Origin: Romboutsia lituseburensis
Lineage (GTDB): Bacteria; Bacillota; Clostridia; Peptostreptococcales; Peptostreptococcaceae
Direction: 5' to 3'
DNA: 64,000 nucleotides
NCBI RefSeq assembly: GCF_024723825.1
Contig: NZ_JANQBQ010000001.1
Coordinates: 930,001 to 994,000 of the forward strand
This document shows positions 45,183-54,708 of this stretch, in pieces. Position numbers and translations under genes: made by a program. Position 1 is the first letter of the stretch; each line of letters opens with the position of its first letter. The notes under the pieces were generated by a model. That model ran no database searches, was not told where the DNA came from, and saw only the letters and a list, made by a program, of their open reading frames with translations.

Positions 45183-45231
45183 AAAAAAGCATTGTAAATA
45201 AATTATATAATTTATTTACAATGCTTTTTTA
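45183..45231. terminator. Bidirectional rho-independent terminator
   Basis: AAAAAAGCATTGTAAATAAATT and its complement, a 22 bp perfect stem with a 4-base loop. It serves the DUF1648 gene and the convergent TrkA-C gene. Confidence 0.92.
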
Positions 45232-45891
45232 ATAAAATTTATTTTTTATGTTTTTTGTATTTCCATATACCATAAGCTTATCATTTTCTTGAAATATATA
45301 GTAAGTTTTAGGAAAGTTTATAATTTCATATCCCTTGTCAATACTTAAAACTTTAATTTCTATACTGCTTAGCTTACTTTCTTTTATACTCTTTCCTATT
45401 AAGTCGCAGCTTTCTTCTAAATATACTTCGCATATAGAATATCCTCTATGCTTTGTAATAAAATTTAAATACTTAGGATTTGATTTTTTCCATAGATAAG
45501 ATTTCTCTATTAAATGCTCTATTAAATCTTCTAATACATCTAATATAGGGCTTTTAAAAAAAAATACTGCACATATCACAAATAATATTATTGCCGATAA
45601 TGATTTTATATTAATTAAACTATTTGATAGCATATTAACTAAAAATGATATAAATGTTAAAGTACTTACATAACTTACTACCATTAAAGCACTAGCTAAT
45701 TTTCTTCTTACTGGGTGCTGAGTTATTAATTCGCTTTCCCTTGTTGTATATCCTGTACTTGTAAGAAGTGATATTACTTGAAACCTAGCTTTTTCTCTAC
45801 TCAGACCTGTTAATCTAAATAATACTGCAAATATATCAATTATTATTAAAAAAATTATTAAACATATTATAAACGTTGCAACAGTTCTCAT
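45229..45891 (-). CDS. Membrane protein with C-terminal TrkA-C (RCK_C) domain
   Basis: 220 residues. Three hydrophobic segments (about 3-27, 66-89, 94-113) precede a soluble domain at about 150-220 that fits the RCK_C/TrkA-C ligand-binding fold (YSICEVYLEESCDLIGKSI, YYIFQENDKLMVYG). Between the first two helices lies 'LTGLSREKARFQVISLLT' with 'GYTTRESELITQHPVRR', which resembles a re-entrant, potassium-transporter-like (TrkH) segment but without a selectivity filter. A regulator of cation transport is the likely role; no partner transporter is near. AGGAGCG precedes the ATG. Confidence 0.82.
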   Translation of the reverse strand: MRTVATFIICLIIFLIIIDIFAVLFRLTGLSREKARFQVISLLTSTGYTTRESELITQHPVRRKLASALMVVSYVSTLTFISFLVNMLSNSLINIKSLSAIILFVICAVFFFKSPILDVLEDLIEHLIEKSYLWKKSNPKYLNFITKHRGYSICEVYLEESCDLIGKSIKESKLSSIEIKVLSIDKGYEIINFPKTYYIFQENDKLMVYGNTKNIKNKFY

Positions 45892-45953
45892 ATAACGCTC
45901 CTATTTTAATATATATATATTAATTTTATGTAAAGAGTTATTTATGAGTTACT

Positions 45954-46002
45954 AAAAAAAACGGTTAATTAGAATTAGTTAATTCCAATTAACAGTTTTT
46001 TA
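45954..46002 (-). terminator. Rho-independent terminator of the glycerol-3-phosphate oxidoreductase operon
   Basis: GTTAATT-GAA / TTC-AATTAAC stem flanked by A- and T-runs, directly past the DUF1667 stop codon. Confidence 0.8.
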
Positions 46003-46010
46003 CTTACTTT

Positions 46011-46373
46011 TTATGCACTTACTTCTTCAACAGTTTTTGCACTTACTATATTAATGCCTGTATTTAATATATTTTCTACTATAACATCGCCTACATTTAT
46101 TGGTGCGCTTACTTTTATAGTATCTAGCACTTCCATTATTTCAAACATCATATCTTTAGGTATTGAATCTTGTGTTTTGACAGGAAGTAAGTTTAAATAT
46201 GATTTTTCAAGTTTTACAGTTGAAGTTATAACTCGTTTAGGGTTAGTTAATTCTTCTACTCCATACTTTTCCCCTCTCTTACAAGTATTTCCTTCTACTT
46301 TATATCCATCATCTGTTTTAGTTACTACCAATGGACATCCCATTGGACAAACTATACAAGTTATATTTGCCAT
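46011..46373 (-). CDS. DUF1667 protein, small subunit of the glycerol-3-phosphate oxidoreductase system
   Basis: 120 residues with four conserved cysteines: CIVCPMGCPL (residues 6-15) and NTCKRGEKYG (about 29-38), likely binding an iron-sulfur cluster or zinc. The DUF1667 family is nearly always encoded after a glycerol-3-phosphate dehydrogenase-like flavoprotein and a second flavoprotein, as here, suggesting a three-subunit anaerobic enzyme comparable to GlpABC. GAGGCG precedes the ATG and three bases separate it from the upstream gene. Confidence 0.9.
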   Translation of the reverse strand: MANITCIVCPMGCPLVVTKTDDGYKVEGNTCKRGEKYGVEELTNPKRVITSTVKLEKSYLNLLPVKTQDSIPKDMMFEIMEVLDTIKVSAPINVGDVIVENILNTGINIVSAKTVEEVSA

Positions 46374-46376
46374 TTT

Positions 46377-47621
46377 TTACGCCTCCTCTACACTTACAGT
46401 TATATCCCCTGTAATATCTTTAAATAAATCTTTTCCTATTTTAATATTTTCCATCTCTGATGGTATCATGTGAGGTCGTCTCTTTTCTAAAATAACTTTA
46501 TCATTACTTCTTACTACTAATTTTTTGTTTTTGAAAATTGATCTTACTCTCATAAATAAGTTAACATCTTCACCACAACTTGTATCTATATTTTGTGGAA
46601 CTATATATGTTATACCTTCGTTAGCAACTGTGCTTACAGTTTCTTTATTCTCTAATTTATTTAAATAGTAAAGCGCAGCATTCTTACCTGCTATTCTACT
46701 TTCCTTTGTAACAAAATCAACTAAGTCGTGAACATGAACAACATTTCCGCAAGCAAATACTCCATCTATGTTAGTTTCCATACTATTTCTAACTATTGGT
46801 CCACTTGTTCTTGTATCTAATTTAACACCTGCTTCAACACTTAATTCATTTTCAGGAATAAGCCCTACTGAAAGAAGTACTGTATCACATTTTATAAATT
46901 CTTCAGTTCCTTCTATTGGGTTTCTATTACTATCAAGTTTAGATAAAGTTATACCTTCTACTCTTTGCTTTCCATGAATATTAGATATTCCTGTGCTTAA
47001 CATTAAAGGTATATTAAAATCATTTAAACATTGAACTATATTTCTAGTTAAACCACTTGAGTGAGGGTTGACTTCTACTACCGCTTTGACTTTCGCACCT
47101 TCTAAAGTCATACGTCTTGCCATTATAAGACCAATATCACCTGATCCGTATATAACAACTTCTTTTCCTACCATATATCCTTCCATATTACTAAGTCTTT
47201 GTGCTGCTCCAGCATTATACACACCGGCTGGTCTATATCCTGGTATATCTATAGCACCTCTAGTTCTTTCTCTACACCCCATAGCTAAAACTATTGCATC
47301 TGCTTTGATATTTATTAAACCATCTTCTCCTAATGCTTCTATAGTTTTATCTTCACTTATATTAAGAACCATAGTATTTAACATATAATCTATATTTTCA
47401 CTTTTAGCCATTTCTATAAATCTTTGAGCATATTCAGGACCAGTTAGTTCTTCTTTAAATTCATGTAGTCCAAATCCATTATGAATACATTGGTTAAGTA
47501 TACCACCTAGTTCTCTATCTCTTTCTATTATAAGTACATCTTTAGCTCCATTTTTTTTAGCTTCTACCGCTGCTCCTAATCCTGCTGGTCCTCCACCAAC
47601 TACTACTACATTATATTTCAA
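46377..47621 (-). CDS. NAD(FAD)-dependent oxidoreductase, second subunit of the glycerol-3-phosphate operon
   Basis: 414 residues of the pyridine nucleotide-disulfide oxidoreductase type. FAD motif VVVGGGPAGLGAAVEA (about residues 5-20), CxxxxG-type 'LNQCIHNGFG' near 45, a second GxGxxG nucleotide site VIYGSGDIGLIMARR (about 150), and GVFACGNVVHVHDLVD near 285 closing the FAD domain. It probably passes electrons from glycerol-3-phosphate oxidation to NAD or another carrier. GGGGTGAG precedes the ATG at 47621, which overlaps the glpA-like gene by 11 bases. Confidence 0.9.
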   Translation of the reverse strand: MKYNVVVVGGGPAGLGAAVEAKKNGAKDVLIIERDRELGGILNQCIHNGFGLHEFKEELTGPEYAQRFIEMAKSENIDYMLNTMVLNISEDKTIEALGEDGLINIKADAIVLAMGCRERTRGAIDIPGYRPAGVYNAGAAQRLSNMEGYMVGKEVVIYGSGDIGLIMARRMTLEGAKVKAVVEVNPHSSGLTRNIVQCLNDFNIPLMLSTGISNIHGKQRVEGITLSKLDSNRNPIEGTEEFIKCDTVLLSVGLIPENELSVEAGVKLDTRTSGPIVRNSMETNIDGVFACGNVVHVHDLVDFVTKESRIAGKNAALYYLNKLENKETVSTVANEGITYIVPQNIDTSCGEDVNLFMRVRSIFKNKKLVVRSNDKVILEKRRPHMIPSEMENIKIGKDLFKDITGDITVSVEEA

Positions 47622-49071
47622 CTAACTCACCCCTTAACTCTTTTACTTTTCCTATAACCATATTTGATTTTTCATAATCTTTTAAAACTTCTTCTACTGG
47701 AATCTTCAATTCTCTAGCTATTATCTCTACTACTTTTGGTCCACAAAAACCGCCTTGGCATCTACCCATTCCAGGTCTAACTCTTCTTTTTATCCCATCC
47801 ACAGTTCTTGCACCACATGGTCTATGAATTGCATCTATTATCTCTGCTTCTGTTACAGTTTCACATCTGCAAATTATTTTTTTATGATTTTCATCTTGTT
47901 TTATTACTTCATCTCTTTCTTCTTTAGTCATATGAGAGAATGGTTTATTTTTCTTTCTTACAGGATTAAATTTTTGATTTTTTACAAGATCTAATCCTTC
48001 CTGTTCTAGTAGTTCAACTACATATCTAGAAACAGCTGGTGCTGAAGCAAGACCTGGTGATTCTATACCACCTACATTTATAAAGTTTTTGCATTTTTGA
48101 GATGCAAATATCATAAAGTCTCCTGTACTAGGTGTTGCTCTAAGACCAGAGAAAGATGTAATGGTTTTTCTAAAGTCTATATTTTCAATGCTTTTTCTTG
48201 AATTTTCTACGATTTCATTTATTCCATCTCTACTTGTTGATATATCTTCTTTGTCTTCTACTGGTGTAGCATTAGGACCGACTAATAGGTTTCCATGAAC
48301 AGTTTGAGTCACAAGTACTCCTTTACCCTTTTCTGTTGGACATTGGAATAATGTATGATTTACCATTTTACCATCTGACTTGTCTAATACTTTGTATTGA
48401 CCTTTTCTTGGTATTATATAGTATTCATCTCCACCTACCATATTATTTATTTTATCTGAGTATACTCCTGCTGCATTTATTACGTATTTAGACTTTATAA
48501 CTTCGTCATTTTCTAATTTTATATTAAAAATATCATTTTCTTTTTTTATATCTATAACTTTTGACTGTAGCTTAAGCTCTACTCCATTAGTTATAGCATT
48601 TTCCATAAGAGCTACATTTAAATTAAATGGGCAAACTATCCCTGAACTTTCACATAGTAAAGCTCCCGCTACATTTTTATTTACATTAGGCTCTATTTCA
48701 ATTACTTCTTCTTTATTTAAAAGTTTAAGACCTTCTGCCTTGTTAACTAGCCCTCTATCATAAAGATCTTTTATATGTTTTTTATCTTCTTCATCAAATG
48801 CTAATACTAAAGCTCCATTTCGTTTAAATTCTACATCTAATTCTTTGCAAAGTTGTGGATAAAGCTTATTTCCTGCTACATTTAATTTTGCTTTTAAACT
48901 ACCTTCTTTTGCATCAAACCCACCATGTACTATCGCACTATTTGCCTTAGTAGTGCCTTGGCATACTTCTACTCCCTTTTCTAGTACTAATGTTTTTAAG
49001 TTGTATTTAGATAATTCACGAGCTATTGAACTCCCACTAATTCCAGCTCCTATTATTGCTATATCATACAT
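47611..49071 (-). CDS. glpA: Anaerobic glycerol-3-phosphate dehydrogenase-like FAD oxidoreductase
   Basis: 486 residues. N-terminal DAO domain with GAGISGSSIARELSKY (about residues 8-23), 'TTKANSAIVHGGFDAKEGS' and 'CPFNLNVALMENAI'; C-terminal BFD-like [2Fe-2S] region with CRCETVTEAEI and 'RPGMGRCQGGFCGPKV', giving the C-x-C...C-x4-C pattern. Oxidises glycerol-3-phosphate to dihydroxyacetone phosphate at the membrane or in a soluble complex. The frame is open to 49143, inside the leader terminator, but ATG at 49071 has GAGGGG and begins the FAD motif. First gene of the glpA/oxidoreductase/DUF1667 operon, controlled by a leader terminator and cre-like site. Confidence 0.9.
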   Translation of the reverse strand: MYDIAIIGAGISGSSIARELSKYNLKTLVLEKGVEVCQGTTKANSAIVHGGFDAKEGSLKAKLNVAGNKLYPQLCKELDVEFKRNGALVLAFDEEDKKHIKDLYDRGLVNKAEGLKLLNKEEVIEIEPNVNKNVAGALLCESSGIVCPFNLNVALMENAITNGVELKLQSKVIDIKKENDIFNIKLENDEVIKSKYVINAAGVYSDKINNMVGGDEYYIIPRKGQYKVLDKSDGKMVNHTLFQCPTEKGKGVLVTQTVHGNLLVGPNATPVEDKEDISTSRDGINEIVENSRKSIENIDFRKTITSFSGLRATPSTGDFMIFASQKCKNFINVGGIESPGLASAPAVSRYVVELLEQEGLDLVKNQKFNPVRKKNKPFSHMTKEERDEVIKQDENHKKIICRCETVTEAEIIDAIHRPCGARTVDGIKRRVRPGMGRCQGGFCGPKVVEIIARELKIPVEEVLKDYEKSNMVIGKVKELRGELVEI

Positions 49072-49093
49072 TACTTTCCCCTCCTCAGTTTTT

Positions 49094-49143
49094 TGCAAAA
49101 AAACAGAGAGAGCCCCTATACATTGTATAGAAGGCTCTCTCAT
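49094..49143 (-). terminator. Leader terminator of the glpA operon, probable GlpP antitermination target
   Basis: On the minus strand GAGAGAGCC (49141-49133) pairs with GGCTCTCTC (49114-49106), with an inner CTATAC/GTATAG stem, followed by TGTTTTTTTG. It lies in the 5' leader, not after a gene, and shares GAGAGAGCC...GCTCTCTC plus the T-run with the glpF leader at 51684. GlpP of Bacillus relieves such leader terminators when glycerol-3-phosphate is present. Confidence 0.78.
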
Positions 49144-49183
49144 CTCTTAGCCATAAATATTTTAACATTATTTTTTAGAAATA

Positions 49184-49226
49184 ATGAAACGTTTTCTTTT
49201 ATACTTTAATTATATACTATTTACAA
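49184..49226 (-). promoter_or_regulatory. glpA operon promoter and cre-like box
   Basis: TTGTAA (49226-49221), 17 bases, TATAAA (49203-49198). Directly downstream, over the predicted start site, AGAAAACGTTTCAT (49197-49184) matches 12 of 14 positions of the CcpA cre consensus, the classic roadblock position for carbon catabolite repression. Confidence 0.6.
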
Positions 49227-49246
49227 GTTAATGTCACTAATTTTTC

Positions 49247-50785
<1,539 letters not shown>

Positions 50786-50857
50786 TTATATTCCCCCAGT
50801 AATTTTAAATAAATTATCTTATATAATATAAGTCTTAACAACTAACCTTACTTAATA

Positions 50858-51655
50858 TTATTTTGCGCTTTCTGAAACTTCTTCATCTTCCATGTATTTT
50901 CTTACACCTTTATCAAATACAAATCCTGCAAGTAATCCACCTATAATTGGTCCAACTATTGGCACCCAGAAATACATGTTAGGTCCTAGAGCATCTACAC
51001 CCCATCCAGCTATCATAGCAAATAATTTAGGTCCTAAGTCTCTTGATGGATTCATTGCAAATCCTGTTAATACTCCAAAACTAGCTCCTATTATAGCTAT
51101 TGTCAAACCTATCATAATTGGTGCTAAGTTAGCGCCTGGTCTGTTAGCATTTTTAGCGTCACCTACTGCTAAAATTACCATTACTAAAAACATTGTTATT
51201 ATTATCTCTACAAATAAAGCGCCTAAAGTACTTATTTGAGCATGTGGATATGTAGAGAATACTCCTGCTGTAGCAAGACCATCTGCACTAGCTCTTACTA
51301 TATTGTTAGTAGCTTCGTAAGATATAAATAGGTTTTTAAATAAGAAGTATACAGTTGCTGCACCTACAAAACACCCTAGAACTTGAGCAACTATGTATGG
51401 TATTACTTTCTTTTTAGGGAAATCTCTATAAACCATCAAAGCTATTGTAACAGCTGGATTTATATGAGTACCTGATACTGCGCCTGTTATGTATATTGCC
51501 ATTGTTACTGCTAATCCCCATATGATGCCTATCTCCCATTGCGAAATACTTGCTCCATTTAATACTAGCGAAGCTACAGAACCACACCCAATAAATATAA
51601 GTATCCAAGATCCTATAAATTCAGATATGCACTCTCCCATTAATGTTTTTTTCAA
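50858..51655 (-). CDS. glpF: Glycerol uptake facilitator (aquaglyceroporin)
   Basis: About 265 residues, six helices plus two half-helices. Pore motifs are HINPAVTIAL (first NPA) and FAMNPSRDLGPKL (second, NPS instead of the usual NPA), with the glycerol-type aspartate after the second motif. ATG at 51679 is in frame but the strong AAAGGAGG lies downstream of it; the site is perfectly placed (7 bases) for TTG at 51655 (reads LKKTLMGECISEFIGSW), which is therefore the preferred start. First gene of glpFK under a promoter, cre-like site and GlpP-type leader terminator. Confidence 0.92.
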   Translation of the reverse strand: MKKTLMGECISEFIGSWILIFIGCGSVASLVLNGASISQWEIGIIWGLAVTMAIYITGAVSGTHINPAVTIALMVYRDFPKKKVIPYIVAQVLGCFVGAATVYFLFKNLFISYEATNNIVRASADGLATAGVFSTYPHAQISTLGALFVEIIITMFLVMVILAVGDAKNANRPGANLAPIMIGLTIAIIGASFGVLTGFAMNPSRDLGPKLFAMIAGWGVDALGPNMYFWVPIVGPIIGGLLAGFVFDKGVRKYMEDEEVSESAK

Positions 51656-51683
51656 CCCAATTCCTCCTTTAATATTCATTTTT

Positions 51684-51740
51684 AGACAAAAAGAGAGAGC
51701 TATCCTATAGTAACAAACTAAGGGCTCTCTCTCTCTCCAG
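51684..51740 (-). terminator. Leader terminator of glpFK, probable GlpP antitermination target
   Basis: GAGAGAGC (51731-51724) pairs with GCTCTCTC (51700-51693), followed on the minus strand by TTTTTG. It lies between the promoter and glpF. Sequence and position parallel the glpA leader; the intervening loop differs. Confidence 0.75.
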
Positions 51741-51761
51741 CCTAATATTTAATTTAATTAA

Positions 51762-51790
51762 ATAGTACTATGAAAACTTTTTCCCGTCAA
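51762..51790 (-). promoter_or_regulatory. glpFK promoter with cre-like sequence
   Basis: TTGACG (51790-51785), 17 bases, TACTAT (51767-51762). The spacer holds GGAAAAAGTTTTCA, two mismatches from a cre core, between -35 and -10. The promoter is good; the cre assignment is tentative. Confidence 0.55.
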
Positions 51791-51851
51791 CATTATTTTG
51801 CAATTGTTAATTAATAGACATTCTTTTTTCAAACTTTTTAAAAAATTGGTC

Positions 51852-52403
51852 TTACCACATATTTTTTTCTGTAGTCGATACCGCCATACCACCTGATGAT
51901 AATACCTTTATTATTTCATCTTTCTCGTTTATCAAACCTCCACAGATAATAGGAATGCTCGGAAAAGTTTTATGCATTTTTTTAATTACTTTAGGAATTA
52001 TTCCTGGCATAATTTCTATCGCTTGAGGCTTAACCCTTTTTAAGCTATCTATTGCATTTTCCAAAGACATTGAGTCTATAAAGAAAAACCTTTGCACGAC
52101 TCTTAAATCTAATTCTATCGCTCTTTTAACAATATTTGTTTTTGTTGTTATTATTCCATCTAAATCTAAGTCTTTTTTTATATAATCTACGATCACTGGA
52201 CTTGATGATATGCCAGATATCATGTCTACATGCACAAATACTTTTTTATTATTCTTATGTAAGTATGCTATTTTTTCCTTTAAAGTTAAGATATCTCCTG
52301 TTAATAAAAACACAATATCACAATCTGATTTAATAACATCTTCTATATCTTTATCATTTTTTATAGCTCCTATTATAGGATTCATTTCTAATAGTTCTCT
52401 CAT
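51852..52403 (-). CDS. glpP: Glycerol uptake operon antiterminator GlpP
   Basis: 183 residues of the GlpP family: a (beta/alpha)8-type protein that binds glycerol-3-phosphate and prevents termination in glp leaders. Motifs are NPIIGAIKNDKDIE (N-terminal), VFLLTGDILTLKEKI, VFVHVDMISGISSS, IITTKTNIVKRA, 'QAIEIMPGIIPKVI' and IICGGLINEKDEI. ATG at 52418 is in frame, but GGAGGGG is correctly placed for ATG at 52403. Encoded directly upstream of glpFK, in the same direction. The two leader terminators downstream are its expected targets. Confidence 0.93.
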   Translation of the reverse strand: MRELLEMNPIIGAIKNDKDIEDVIKSDCDIVFLLTGDILTLKEKIAYLHKNNKKVFVHVDMISGISSSPVIVDYIKKDLDLDGIITTKTNIVKRAIELDLRVVQRFFFIDSMSLENAIDSLKRVKPQAIEIMPGIIPKVIKKMHKTFPSIPIICGGLINEKDEIIKVLSSGGMAVSTTEKNMW

Positions 52404-52464
52404 ATTCCCCTCCAACATTATTTCTCTTACTTATTATACCACCATTTATTATATTTTTTATATA

Positions 52465-52512
52465 AATATTAAAAGCCAACTATATATTAATATATAGTTG
52501 GCTTTTAATATT
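52465..52512. terminator. 48-base perfect palindrome, probable terminator
   Basis: 24 bases (AATATTAAAAGCCAACTATA...) are perfectly self-complementary with no spacer. The GCCAAC/GTTGGC core with adjacent AAAA/TTTT makes it a bidirectional terminator; it lies 140 bases after the HAD gene and 60 bases before glpP. Confidence 0.7.
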
Positions 52513-52653
52513 CCGCTCATATTTAGATTCTCTTTAAATAAAAAATAGGTTTTAATTTGTGTATACCAAGGAGAGTAGTATACTTAAATTAATTGTATTA
52601 CATCTTCACTTATAATTCATTAAGTTTTAATATACTTATTTCTACAAATTATC

Positions 52654-53277
52654 TTATATAAACTTTAATAAGTCTTCTGGCTTTTCTAAAATTATTTGTG
52701 CATCTATATTTTTAGCATCTACTGCCCCCCATGATGCTAAACCAAAATCAATGTTACATGCTTTTGCACATTTATAATCACCAACTGAGTCTCCTATATA
52801 GATAGTAGATTCTTTATCTATTTCCATCATTTTTATAATTTTTTCTAATGGCTCTGGATGTGGCTTATGATTTTTTGTATCATTTTCTAAAATTACAACA
52901 TTCATATAATCATGAAGCCCTGTTGGCATAAAATCTATTTCGTATTGTGATTTATTTTTTGAACTAACAATTCCACATAATACATTTTTAGAGTGTATAT
53001 CTTTTATAACTTTATCCATATTAGTGTACAAAGTTGCACCTTCTTCATATTCATTTACATATCTTACCCATTTTTCATATGATTTTTCTACATTTTCAAA
53101 TTCCAATTGTTCTAGCGTCTTTTTACCTGGAAGGCCTAGAGCAAATAATAAATCTTCATAATCCATATCTTTGTTTTTTTCTTCTTTTATAAGCTTCATA
53201 AGAGGAATTAGATTCATCTTTGCTGTATCTAATATTGTTCCATCTATATCAAATATAACACTTTTGTATTTTTTCAT
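52654..53277 (-). CDS. HAD-family hydrolase, phosphoglycolate phosphatase/PpaX-like
   Basis: 207 residues with the haloacid dehalogenase motifs: FDIDGTILDTA (nucleophile aspartate in motif I, residues 8-18), IVSSKNK (motif II), the motif III lysine in NHKPHPEPL, and IGDSVGDYKCA (motif IV). The helical cap between motifs I and II is the phosphoglycolate phosphatase/PpaX type. The substrate is not decidable. GGGGGAG precedes the ATG. It stands alone upstream of the glycerol genes; dephosphorylating glycerol- or phosphate-ester metabolites is possible but not shown. Confidence 0.9.
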   Translation of the reverse strand: MKKYKSVIFDIDGTILDTAKMNLIPLMKLIKEEKNKDMDYEDLLFALGLPGKKTLEQLEFENVEKSYEKWVRYVNEYEEGATLYTNMDKVIKDIHSKNVLCGIVSSKNKSQYEIDFMPTGLHDYMNVVILENDTKNHKPHPEPLEKIIKMMEIDKESTIYIGDSVGDYKCAKACNIDFGLASWGAVDAKNIDAQIILEKPEDLLKFI

Positions 53278-53360
53278 TTCTATCTCTCCCCCATTTTAAT
53301 ATTTAGTTGCACTTTAAATTATATACATATTAATAATTATAAACAATAGATAAGAAGCTT

Positions 53361-53771
53361 CTATTTTTCTAAATTAGATAAATTGTACTTACTCATCTTA
53401 TCTCTTAATTTTCCACCTTTTTCTGGGGTTATTATCTTTTCACTCACCATCTTCTCTATAGTTGTTGGTCTAAGAGCTCTCTTTTGTCTATCATATCGTT
53501 TTAAAGGCGATTCAAATTTTTCACATCTCATTTCTTTATTTAAATAGCTGTTTATATTATTTATATCTATAGTAGTTAAAATATTTTCATTTTTTAACTC
53601 ATTTATACAAGATTTCCAAATAAATTGAGCTCTTTTAATTTTTTGTTCTTCTACTGTATACTTATATTCCATAATAGGTTCTTTAGCATAAGAGTAATTT
53701 ACACTTGTACCAATTAGTAATAATGAACACATAATAAATATAATCAGCTTGCTTTTGTTTTTTAATTCCAT
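53361..53771 (-). CDS. Small secreted protein, function unknown
   Basis: 136 residues with a Sec signal peptide: KNKSK basic start, hydrophobic 'LIIFIMCSLLLIGTSV' and a likely cleavage after SYA (about residue 29). The mature part is helical, charged, and has a cysteine pair (WKSCINEL, EMRCEKF). The C-terminal 'TIEKMVSEKIITPEKGGKLRD' resembles the short helix-turn-helix tails of several small clostridial secreted proteins, but I cannot name the family. GGAGG precedes the ATG at 53771. Monocistronic, divergent from the cyclophilin gene. Confidence 0.75.
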   Translation of the reverse strand: MELKNKSKLIIFIMCSLLLIGTSVNYSYAKEPIMEYKYTVEEQKIKRAQFIWKSCINELKNENILTTIDINNINSYLNKEMRCEKFESPLKRYDRQKRALRPTTIEKMVSEKIITPEKGGKLRDKMSKYNLSNLEK

Positions 53772-53986
53772 TTAAAAACCTCCAATATACATTATTTTAC
53801 TAATATTATGTGTACTAATTTACAATAATTCTATGGTAATTTAATCCTTTAAAGGAAACTTATAAAAAAATTAATTAATAAAAAACTAAATTATAATTGA
53901 ATTTATATTTAATATACTTTAGTTTTTTAATTATTTGTATTTATGATATAATAAACCCATAAATTAACATAAGGATGGTAAAAACT

Positions 53987-54616
53987 ATGACTACTAAAAG
54001 AAAAAAAGGATTTTTGGCAAGTATACTTGCAGGAGCTTTAGCTTTGGTTGGATGTTCATCGAATGAATCAAGTGTTGATGAAGTAAGAACTCCACCAAAG
54101 GAATTACCAGTTGCCACTATAGTATTTAAAGATTTTGGAACTGTTGAAGCAGAACTTTATCCTCATATAGCTCCAAATACTGTAAATAATTTCATTGAAC
54201 TATCTAATAGTGGTTTTTATGATGGACTTACATTCCATAGAGTTATAAAAGATTTTATGATTCAAGGTGGTGATCCTGATGGAACTGGTATGGGTGGACC
54301 AGGATATAGTATAAAAGGTGAATTTACAAAAAACAAATTTAAAAACGACTTAGCTCATACTGAAGGTGTTTTATCTATGGCTAGAAGTCAAAGTAAAGAT
54401 AGCGCTGGAAGTCAGTTCTTTATAGTAACTAAAGATGCTTCTCATCTAGATGGCCAATATGCTTCTTTTGGTAAGGTTACAAAAGGAATGGATATTATTC
54501 ATGAAATAGAAAATGTTGAAACAGGTGCTAATGATAAACCTGTTAAAGATGTTGTAATAAAGTCTATTAAAGTTGATACTAAAGGAGTTGAATATCCTGC
54601 TCCTGATAAAATGTAA
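53987..54616 (+). CDS. Peptidyl-prolyl cis-trans isomerase, cyclophilin-type lipoprotein
   Basis: 209 residues. Lipoprotein signal with lipobox LVGC (cysteine 23) followed by an S/N-rich tether, so it is anchored outside the membrane. The cyclophilin domain (about residues 42-195) shows the catalytic FHRVIKDFMIQGGDP, GPGYSIKGEF, SMARSQSKDSAGSQFFI and 'LDGQYASFGKV' motifs. It helps fold secreted proteins. ATG at 53975 overlaps the AAGGATGG site; ATG at 53987 is preferred. A TATAAT (53947-53952) lies 35 bases upstream without a good -35. Confidence 0.93.
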   Translation: MTTKRKKGFLASILAGALALVGCSSNESSVDEVRTPPKELPVATIVFKDFGTVEAELYPHIAPNTVNNFIELSNSGFYDGLTFHRVIKDFMIQGGDPDGTGMGGPGYSIKGEFTKNKFKNDLAHTEGVLSMARSQSKDSAGSQFFIVTKDASHLDGQYASFGKVTKGMDIIHEIENVETGANDKPVKDVVIKSIKVDTKGVEYPAPDKM

Positions 54617-54633
54617 TTATTCTTAATTACTAG

Positions 54634-54688
54634 AAAAAGTCTATAGATTAATAAACAAAATAATTTATTAATATCTATAGACTTTTTT
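54634..54688. terminator. Bidirectional rho-independent terminator
   Basis: AAAAAGTCTATAGAT / ATCTATAGACTTTTT, extended by AATAAA/TTTATT; T-runs on both strands. Shared by the cyclophilin gene and convergent add. Confidence 0.9.
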
Positions 54689-54708
54689 ATTTTCAAACTA
54701 AATCTTAT

